DNA from: JADLGL01 sp050184415
GTDB lineage: Bacteria; Pseudomonadota; Alphaproteobacteria; Rhizobiales; Kaistiaceae
Direction of reading: 5' to 3'
DNA: 64,000 nucleotides
Assembly (NCBI GenBank): GCA_050184415.1
Contig: JBFXAJ010000014.1
Span: forward strand, 1 to 64,000
Part shown: piece after piece, positions 58,324 through 64,000 of the stretch
Numbering within the stretch: the stretch's first letter is position 1
Layout of the letters: each line of letters starts with the position of its first letter
Program-made: the position numbers and the translations under genes
Notes under the pieces: generated by a model
Database searches by the model: none
The model's input: the letters and a program-made list of their open reading frames with translations, nothing else
What the model was told of the DNA's origin: nothing

Positions 58324-59822
58324 GCATCAACCAGGCCCCGTCGCGGAACGACCTCACCGGCCTCACCATCGCCGAGCTCCGCGACGGCTACGCCCAAAAG
58401 ACCTTCACCGCGACCGAGGTGACGTGGGCCTATCTCAACGCCATCGAGGCGGCGCGCGAGCTCAACGCCTATGTCGTGACCACGCCGGACAGGGCGATCG
58501 CCTCGGCGCGCGCCTCGGACGCGCGGATCGAGTCCGGCGAGCTGCGGCCGCTCGAAGGGATCCCGCTCGGCATCAAGGATCTCTTCTGCACCGAAGGGGT
58601 CCACACCCAGGCGGCGAGCCACATCCTCGACGGCTTCAAGCCGTTCTACGAGTCCACCGTCACCTCGCGCCTCTTCGCCGACGGCGCGCTGATGCTCGGC
58701 AAGCTCAACATGGACGAGTTCGCGATGGGCTCGTCCAACGAGACCTCCTATTACGGCCCGGTCGTGAACCCGTGGCGCTCGTCGCAGTCGAACGGCAAGC
58801 TCGTGCCGGGCGGCTCCTCGGGCGGCTCCTCGGCCGCCGTCGCTGCGCAGCTCTGCGCCGGCGCCACCGCGACCGACACCGGCGGCTCGATCCGCCAGCC
58901 CGCCGCCTTCACCGGCACCGTCGGCATCAAGCCGACCTATGGCCGCTGCTCGCGCTGGGGCATCGTCGCCTTCGCCTCGTCGCTCGACCAGGCAGGGCCG
59001 ATCGCCCGCACCGTCCGCGACAACGCAATCCTGCTCCGCTCGATGGCGGGGCACGATCCGAAGGACACGACGTCCGCCGATCTCCCGGTCCCAGACTACG
59101 AGGCGGCGATTGGCAAAAGCATCCGCGGCAAGAAGATCGGCATCCCGCGCGAGTACCGCGTCGACGGCATGCCGGCGGAGATCGAGGCGCTGTGGCAGCG
59201 CGGACGCGACTTCCTGAAGGATGCCGGCGCCGAGATCGTCGACATCAGCCTGCCGCACACGAAGTACGCACTGCCCGCCTACTATATCGTGGCGCCCGCG
59301 GAGGCCTCGTCCAACCTCGCGCGCTATGACGGCGTCCGCTACGGCCTCCGGGCGCAGGGCAGCGACGTGATCTCGATGTACGAGAATTCGCGCGCGGCCG
59401 GCTTCGGCTCCGAGGTGAAGCGGCGCATCCTGACCGGCACCTATGTGCTCTCCGCCGGCTATTACGACGCGTATTACCTCCGGGCGCAGAAGGTGCGGAC
59501 GCTGATCAAGCGCGACTTCGAGGAGGCGTTCGCCGCTGGCGTCGAGGCGATCCTGACCCCGGCGACGCCCTCGGCGGCATTCGCGGTCGGCGGCATGGCG
59601 AACGCGTCGCCGATCGAGATGTATCTCAACGACATCTTCACCGTGACGGCCAACATGGCGGGCCTTCCGGGCATCGCCGTCCCCGCCGGCCTCGACGGCA
59701 GCGAGTTGCCGCTGGGCCTTCAACTCATCGGGCGCCCGTTCGAGGAGGAGACCCTGTTCTCCGCCGCGCAGGTGATCGAGGAGGCCGCCGGGCGGTTCAC
59801 GCCGGCGAAGTGGTGGGGGTAG
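58320..59822 (+). CDS. gatA: Asp-tRNA(Asn)/Glu-tRNA(Gln) amidotransferase subunit A
   Basis: The 500-residue amidase subunit releases ammonia from glutamine for transfer to the tRNA-bound amino acid. The amidase signature contains the Ser-cisSer-Lys triad: LGIKDLFCTEGVHT supplies Lys, and VPGGSSGGSSAAVAAQ with ATDTGGSIRQPAAF supplies the serines. The GCRPTYGR-equivalent is GIKPTYGRCSRWG. The C-terminus ends FTPAKWWG. The ATG overlaps the GNAT stop (ATGA). gatB lies 1.8 kb downstream, separated by a repeat and accessory genes. Confidence 0.96.
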   Translation: MSINQAPSRNDLTGLTIAELRDGYAQKTFTATEVTWAYLNAIEAARELNAYVVTTPDRAIASARASDARIESGELRPLEGIPLGIKDLFCTEGVHTQAASHILDGFKPFYESTVTSRLFADGALMLGKLNMDEFAMGSSNETSYYGPVVNPWRSSQSNGKLVPGGSSGGSSAAVAAQLCAGATATDTGGSIRQPAAFTGTVGIKPTYGRCSRWGIVAFASSLDQAGPIARTVRDNAILLRSMAGHDPKDTTSADLPVPDYEAAIGKSIRGKKIGIPREYRVDGMPAEIEALWQRGRDFLKDAGAEIVDISLPHTKYALPAYYIVAPAEASSNLARYDGVRYGLRAQGSDVISMYENSRAAGFGSEVKRRILTGTYVLSAGYYDAYYLRAQKVRTLIKRDFEEAFAAGVEAILTPATPSAAFAVGGMANASPIEMYLNDIFTVTANMAGLPGIAVPAGLDGSELPLGLQLIGRPFEEETLFSAAQVIEEAAGRFTPAKWWG

Positions 59823-59890
59823 TCTGCACGGTCGACTTGACTCGAGCAAATTGCCTGAACCTACTGTTCTGTTGAGCTTATCCTGAAATT

Positions 59891-60050
59891 CCCGAGCCTC
59901 CCCCTTGAGGGGAGGCGGAAGGTTGCGACTGCAAGGAGCAAGCTTCGGAGGGCGTCGCGGCCTCACCTCTGGCTCCGCGCATGCCGAGAGGCACAGACCC
60001 CCCACGGTTTCGCTGCGCGAAACCCGCTCCCCCTCAAGGGGGGAGCTTGG
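59891..60050. repeat. Composite palindromic repeat, copy 4
   Basis: The left half starts CCCGAGCCTCCCCCTTGAGG and runs through GCAAGGAGCAAGCTTCGGAG. A variable centre follows, then the right half GACCCCCCACGGTTTCGC to the CTCCCCCTCAAGGGGGGAG hairpin. It begins the insertion-like interval between gatA and gatB; no gene is supported in 59823-60278. Confidence 0.85.
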
Positions 60051-60278
60051 GTGAGTGCGGCGGGGCAGTTGTGGAATCGCTGGCGCCGCCCTCCCTGCGG
60101 GTGTGGCGTCTCTTCGCCAAGGCGGTGGCAACGAGCCGCGACGCCCTGTGCACCAGCTTGGCCTGCGTCCCGGCTGGGCTTGTGCTGGCCCTCCATGATT
60201 TGCTTACTGACCTCGATGAAAGACATGGACGGTCGGGACGGGTCGGGACCAGCCCGGCTGTGACAAGGCGAGGGCCAA

Positions 60279-60575
60279 ATGCCTGATACCAACGCGTTTC
60301 AAGCCGCCCTTGAGCAACCCGAGCCGCCGCCGGCGTGGTCCCCACCGCTCGTCGCCCTCTGGCATGCCGCGAAGGGCAACTGGGACACCGCGCACGAGAT
60401 CGTGCAGGCGGAGGAGGGCGATCCCGATGCCGCCTGGGTCCACGCACATCTCCACCGCATCGAGGGCGACCTCGACAATGCGCGCTACTGGTATGGCCAG
60501 GCGCGGCGGCCCTACACATCCGTGCCGCTCGATGAGGAGCGTGTGGCGATAGCCGTGGCGCTGCTCGCCACCTGA
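60279..60575 (+). CDS. Hypothetical protein, 98 aa
   Basis: A small acidic cytoplasmic protein with helical TPR-like character (VALWHAAKGNWDTAHEIVQAEEGDPDAAWVHAHLHRIEGDLDNARYWYGQA). The repeated G(N/D)-WDTAHE and GDLDNARYWY patterns suggest a short helical-repeat scaffold. Such genes occur near gat genes in Hyphomicrobiales, but its role is unknown. Confidence 0.75.
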   Translation: MPDTNAFQAALEQPEPPPAWSPPLVALWHAAKGNWDTAHEIVQAEEGDPDAAWVHAHLHRIEGDLDNARYWYGQARRPYTSVPLDEERVAIAVALLAT

Positions 60576-60611
60576 GGGCCGGCCGCCGCTCCTGCTACAG
60601 ACATACGTGCC

Positions 60612-60663
60612 TTGACACAATGCAGTACATCTGATAGGTAGTACCTATTGTTGTAGGTAGGTT
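60612..60663 (+). promoter_or_regulatory. Promoter and palindromic operator of the DUF7662-PIN pair
   Basis: TTGACA (60612-60617) is followed by the perfect dyad ATAGGTA-G-TACCTAT (60634-60648), overlapping the expected -10 position, and a further TAGGTAGGT half-like repeat (60655-60663) just before the ATG at 60667. This layout fits autorepression by the antitoxin or TA complex. Confidence 0.65.
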
Positions 60664-60666
60664 GAT

Positions 60667-61167
60667 ATGGCCAATCCAGTTTCCACCAAATATGCACCGC
60701 TCGCCGAACATCTCAGTGCGCAGTATGGCAACAGCATCCGGATGACCTTTGCCGACATCGAGAGGGTGCTCGGCTTCGCGTTGCCGCCGTCGGCGCGTCG
60801 GCACCGGCCATGGTGGTCGAACAACCCGGACAACAGCGCGATGACGCGGGTGTGGCTCGATGCGGGCTTCCGCACCGAGCAAGTCGATATTCCGGGCGAG
60901 ACATTGGTGTTCGCGCGTGTCGTCGTCGGAGCCGGCGAACCGCAGCGGGAATTTCGCGAACGGCCCCAGGAGGCGATCGTGGCGTCGGTGGAGAGTTTGA
61001 AGCGGCACCCGGCCATCGGGGCCATGAAAGGGATGATCACGATCATGCCCGGCGTCGACATCACGGCGCCGGTCGATCCTGACTGGATCGAGCGGCTCGA
61101 GCGGGAGGATGCGACGGCGGGCGATCTCGTCGGCGGTCTCGACGATCCGATCCCGGGCCGGGGATGA
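60667..61167 (+). CDS. DUF7662-like protein, probable antitoxin partner of a PIN toxin
   Basis: The 166-residue product has the stretch KYAPLAEHLSAQYGNSIRMTFADIERVLGFALPPSARRHRPWWSN, then AMTRVWLDAGFRTEQVDIPGETLVFAR, resembling DUF7662-type domains. The acidic C-terminal tail (WIERLEREDATAGDLVGGLDDPI) could wrap a toxin. Its stop overlaps the start of the PIN gene by 4 bp. An operator-like palindrome lies in its promoter. The antitoxin role is inferred from context. Confidence 0.7.
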   Translation: MANPVSTKYAPLAEHLSAQYGNSIRMTFADIERVLGFALPPSARRHRPWWSNNPDNSAMTRVWLDAGFRTEQVDIPGETLVFARVVVGAGEPQREFRERPQEAIVASVESLKRHPAIGAMKGMITIMPGVDITAPVDPDWIERLEREDATAGDLVGGLDDPIPGRG

Positions 61168-61577
61168 ATCTCCCAATCCTTCTCGACACCTGTGCGCTGA
61201 TCTTCATGGTCGAGGATCAGCTCGCGGCGAGCGCGGAGCAGGCGCTCGGCGACGCCTATGCCGCCAGTCACCCGGCGCTTGTCTCGCCGGTGTCGGCGTG
61301 GGAGATCGGCCAGCTCAGCGCCCGCGGCCGGCTGCGGATCGCAGCCGAACCGCTGAGCTGGTTCCGGCGCGCATCGACACGGCCGGGCGTTGCGATCGCG
61401 CGCCTTCCCGAGGAGGTGTTGATCGCCTCGTCCTTCCTCCCGGGGACGCCGCCGCGCGACCCTTGCGACCGCATCATCATCGCCGCCGCGCGGGCGATCG
61501 GTGCGGCGATCATGACCCGGGATCGCCTGATCCTCGCCTATGCCGACGAGGGCCATCTCGCGGCCATTCCCTGCTGA
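61164..61577 (+). CDS. PIN-domain (VapC-like) ribonuclease toxin
   Basis: The 137-residue PIN domain has the acidic catalytic set: Asp8 (LLDTCALIF), Glu47 (VSAWEIGQL), Asp102 (DPCDRIIIAAAR) and Asp120 (TRDRLIL). Family members cleave specific RNAs such as initiator tRNA or rRNA. It is translationally coupled to the preceding antitoxin-like gene by an ATGA overlap and precedes gatB by 60 bp. Confidence 0.9.
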   Translation: MNLPILLDTCALIFMVEDQLAASAEQALGDAYAASHPALVSPVSAWEIGQLSARGRLRIAAEPLSWFRRASTRPGVAIARLPEEVLIASSFLPGTPPRDPCDRIIIAAARAIGAAIMTRDRLILAYADEGHLAAIPC

Positions 61578-61637
61578 TCGCGCCGGCGACGCGGCGCTCT
61601 CTTGTCCCTCCCGCGCCGCTCGACTAATCCCATCGGC

Positions 61638-63119
61638 ATGAACATCGCCGTCCGCCAAGCCGACACAAAACAGCTTCTCAAGGGTGCCACCGGCGACTGG
61701 GAAGTCGTCGTCGGCATGGAGGTGCATGCCCAGGTCACGTCCAACTCGAAGCTGTTTTCCGGCGCCTCGACCGAGTTCGGCGGCGAGCCGAACAGCCATG
61801 TCAGCTTCGTCGACGCTGCGATGCCGGGCATGCTGCCGGTCATCAACGAGGAGTGCGTCGCGCAGGCGGTGCGGACCGGCCTCGGCCTCCGCGCGCAGAT
61901 CAACCTCACGAGCGTCTTCGACCGGAAGAACTACTTCTATCCGGACCTGCCGCAGGGCTACCAGATCTCGCAGTACAAGCAGCCGATCGTCGGCGAGGGC
62001 GAGGTGACCGTCGATCTCCTCGACGGCACGTCCTTCGCGGTCGGCATCGAGCGGCTCCATCTCGAGCAGGACGCCGGCAAATCGATCCACGACCAGCATC
62101 CGTCCAAGAGCTTCGTCGACCTCAACCGCTCCGGCGTCGCGCTGATGGAGATCGTCTCGCGGCCCGACATCCGCTCGGCCGACGAGGCGCGGGCCTATCT
62201 CACAAAGCTCCGCACCATCCTCCGCTATCTCGGCACCTGCGACGGCAACATGGAGGAGGGCTCGCTGCGCGCCGACGTGAACGTGTCAGTGCGCCGCCCC
62301 GGCGGCCCCCTCGGCACGCGGTGCGAGATCAAGAACGTCAATTCGATCCGCTTCGTCGGCCAGGCGGTCGAGAAGGAAGCGCGGCGCCAGATCGGGATCA
62401 TCGAGGATGGCGGCACGATCGAGCAGGAGACGCGGCTGTTCGACCCGGTGAAGGGCGAGACCCGGCCGATGCGCTCGAAGGAAGAAGCGCATGACTATCG
62501 CTACTTCCCCGACCCGGACCTGTTGCCGCTGACCTTCACGCAGGGGTGGGTCGATGCGCTGGCCGCCGCGCTGCCGGAGCTTCCGGACGACAAACGCACC
62601 CGGTTCATGACCGCCCACGGCCTGTCGGGCTACGACGCCTCGGTGCTCGTCGCCGACAAGGCGTCTGCGGATTTCTTCGAGGCGACGGCGAAGGGCAGGG
62701 ACGCCAAGGCCGCCGCGAACTGGATCATCAACGAGCTCGCCGGCCGCCTCAACAAGGAAGGCAAGCCTTTCGAGGCCAACCCGCTTTCCGCCGCCCAACT
62801 CGGCGGCCTGATCGACCTCATCGGCGACGGCACCATCTCGGGCAAGATCGCGAAGGACGTCTTCGAGATCCTGTGGACCGAGGGCGGCGACGCCAAGGCG
62901 ATCGTCGAGGCCCGCGGCCTCGTGCAGGTCACCGACACCTCCGCGATCGAAGCCGTGGTCGATCAGGTCATCGCGGCGAACCCGGAGAAAGTCGAGCAGG
63001 CGAAGGCGAAGCCGACATTGCTGGGCTGGTTCGTCGGCCAGGTCATGAAGGCGAGTGGTGGCAAGGCCAATCCGGGCGCCGTCAACGAGATCCTGAAGCG
63101 GAAGCTCGGGATCGAGTAG
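61638..63119 (+). CDS. gatB: Asp-tRNA(Asn)/Glu-tRNA(Gln) amidotransferase subunit B
   Basis: The 493-residue subunit binds the misacylated tRNA and activates it with ATP. It has EVVVGMEVHAQVTSNSKLFSGAS near the N-terminus, the ATP-site residues in YFYPDLPQGYQISQYKQPI and LEQDAGKSIHDQ, RSGVALMEIVSRPDIRSADEA, and VRRPGGPLGTRCEIKNVNS. A C-terminal YqeY-like helical domain ends GAVNEILKRKLGIE. The ATG at 61638 gives the normal N-terminus; the longer frame reads from a TTG at 61602. Confidence 0.96.
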   Translation: MNIAVRQADTKQLLKGATGDWEVVVGMEVHAQVTSNSKLFSGASTEFGGEPNSHVSFVDAAMPGMLPVINEECVAQAVRTGLGLRAQINLTSVFDRKNYFYPDLPQGYQISQYKQPIVGEGEVTVDLLDGTSFAVGIERLHLEQDAGKSIHDQHPSKSFVDLNRSGVALMEIVSRPDIRSADEARAYLTKLRTILRYLGTCDGNMEEGSLRADVNVSVRRPGGPLGTRCEIKNVNSIRFVGQAVEKEARRQIGIIEDGGTIEQETRLFDPVKGETRPMRSKEEAHDYRYFPDPDLLPLTFTQGWVDALAAALPELPDDKRTRFMTAHGLSGYDASVLVADKASADFFEATAKGRDAKAAANWIINELAGRLNKEGKPFEANPLSAAQLGGLIDLIGDGTISGKIAKDVFEILWTEGGDAKAIVEARGLVQVTDTSAIEAVVDQVIAANPEKVEQAKAKPTLLGWFVGQVMKASGGKANPGAVNEILKRKLGIE

Positions 63120-63521
63120 GTCGCCACCGTTTCGAACGGACGGCCCCCGACTTCCGCGGGGAAGAGGGCCCAGCACGCCCCTCAAAGCGCAACGGGCGAT
63201 CGCCGTCGTCGTAACTGCGACGTCCCATCCGCAAGCGCGGCTCGCGACCTGTCCCTGACGCCCGACACGGACGCGGGTGGCATCCCGCGCCTCGCTTTCC
63301 GTGGATCACCTCCAGGCCCGTGCCGACACGGCTGATCCGGACGGCGTCTCACCGGCACCTTTGTGCCGGGCAGCACAGCGCAACAACCGGAGCGCCCGTT
63401 AGGATCGGGCAATCAGATACATCGCGCCGGATCGCCGGCGACTGTCGTCACTGCGCTTCGTCCCGATCTCTACTCACAGCCCGATCTTTTCCGATCATTG
63501 CTTGCCAAGGAGGGGGAAGTC
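63120..63521. other. Intergenic stretch without supported gene
   Basis: No convincing frame or RNA was seen between gatB and the next small gene. An AAGGAGGGGG ribosome site ends it. It marks the transition from gat genes to phage-like genes. Confidence 0.4.
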
Positions 63522-63749
63522 ATGCCGCGAAAGACGCCGGTTGCCGACGACGGCGACCATGATTCCGATGGCTGCCTCTGCAGCATTCACTTTCCTGCGG
63601 AGCAGGCCCTTGCGGACGATCTGCTGCCGCCGGCTCGCGGCGGGATCGCGGCGGCCAGCGAGGATGACGTCGATGGCTGCGGAATAGCTCCGGGTCGGCG
63701 CGTGATGCGCGACGCCGACCTGCCAACCGCCCGAGGAGGGGTAGTCTGA
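63522..63749 (+). CDS. Small hypothetical protein upstream of an amidase, 75 aa
   Basis: The product (MPRKTPVADDGDHDSDGCLCSIHF) is acidic and contains a CxC motif, without a membrane segment. A very strong AAGGAGGGGG site lies upstream. Its TGA overlaps the amidase ATG, so the two are coupled. The family was not recognised; context suggests a phage-type lysis cluster. Confidence 0.6.
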   Translation: MPRKTPVADDGDHDSDGCLCSIHFPAEQALADDLLPPARGGIAAASEDDVDGCGIAPGRRVMRDADLPTARGGVV

Positions 63750-64000
63750 TGCCATTCAGCCTCACATGGATGCCTGACGCGCTGCTGGACGCCGGCCTCA
63801 AGGTTGCCGAAGTCGACGGCTGGGAGGATCGCGGCCGGGCCGAGATGGGGACGGTCCGCGGCGTCATGTGCCACCACACGGCGGGACCGGCGACCGGCAA
63901 CATGCCGAGCCTCCGCCTCCTGATCGACGGCACGCCCAGTTTGCCCGGCCCCCTGTCCCAGCTTGGCCTTGGGCGCGACGGCACCGTCTATGTCATTGCC
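63749..64000 (+). CDS. N-acetylmuramoyl-L-alanine amidase (PGRP/Ami_2 type), truncated by window edge
   Basis: The visible 84 residues start PFSLTWMPDALLDAGLKVAEVDGWEDRG and reach GVMCHHTAGPATGNMPSLRLLIDG, with His42-His43 as the zinc site of the amidase_2 fold. SQLGLGRDGTVYVIA is the characteristic next strand. It cleaves the bond between muramic acid and the stem peptide. Short N-termini of this form are typical of phage endolysins in Hyphomicrobiales. The remaining domain lies outside the window. Confidence 0.85.
   Translation, partial: MPFSLTWMPDALLDAGLKVAEVDGWEDRGRAEMGTVRGVMCHHTAGPATGNMPSLRLLIDGTPSLPGPLSQLGLGRDGTVYVIA

Noticed and set aside
1..64000. CRISPR arrays, tRNA or rRNA genes
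   Set aside because: No regularly spaced direct repeats and no cloverleaf or rRNA-like segments were recognised on reading. A dedicated RNA search was not possible here.

Overview
The window is GC-rich chromosomal DNA of an alphaproteobacterium, most likely Hyphomicrobiales (Rhizobiales). The evidence is conserved neighbourhoods typical of that order: pcm-popZ-valS, glnB-glnA behind a sigma-54 promoter, clpS-clpA, the gatC/gatA/gatB cluster, a VWA/J-domain pair and a FemAB-like acetyltransferase next to a RidA protein. No rRNA, tRNA or CRISPR array was recognised. All calls come from reading the sequence; no database search was run.

Layout. 0-5.1 kb: a composite palindromic repeat, an FAD monooxygenase, a small unknown protein, a secreted SH3b/crystallin protein and a secreted trypsin-like protease, all genes on the minus strand. 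5.16-5.80 kb: a compact cassette in which a DUF559 nuclease-like gene sits between two 79-bp inverted palindromic repeats. 5.86-24.4 kb: a degraded phage-like region. A large terminase subunit, a Gly-rich tail protein, a GH24 lysozyme, a holin-like protein, a TM/coiled-coil protein and two putative HExxH metallopeptidases lie on the plus strand. Cargo lies almost entirely on the minus strand: an FkbM methyltransferase, a GT39 glycosyltransferase, two ABC substrate-binding proteins and secreted unknowns. No portal or capsid genes were recognised, and several pseudogenes are present. 24.5-28.6 kb: a lipoprotein-type subtilase autotransporter and a secreted beta-rich protein that face each other across a terminator, plus a small unknown gene.

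29-45 kb is mostly core genome: an iron-type ABC binding protein, pcm, popZ, valS, a tandem pair of secreted proteins with an Ivy-like Cys loop, an XRE regulator, glnA and glnB, the NAD(P)HX repair enzyme, panC, a VWA/J-domain pair and a DD-carboxypeptidase with SPOR. 46-52 kb: clpS-clpA, a two-gene ABC exporter behind a perfect palindromic operator, a candidate small RNA and a PemK/MazF-like toxin. 52.5-63.1 kb: the FemAB-like acetyltransferase, RidA, treY, and gatC-GNAT-gatA. gatA is separated from gatB by a composite repeat, a small unknown gene and a DUF7662-PIN toxin-antitoxin-like pair. At 63.5-64 kb a second phage-like lysis cluster begins with an amidase cut by the window edge.

The most unusual signal is the repeat architecture. 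Four dispersed elements each consist of two hairpin halves in inverted orientation around a short variable centre. The DUF559 gene has the same arrangement, with the gene occupying the centre. This recalls REPIN/RAYT systems and suggests that the nuclease may be linked to the spread of the repeats.
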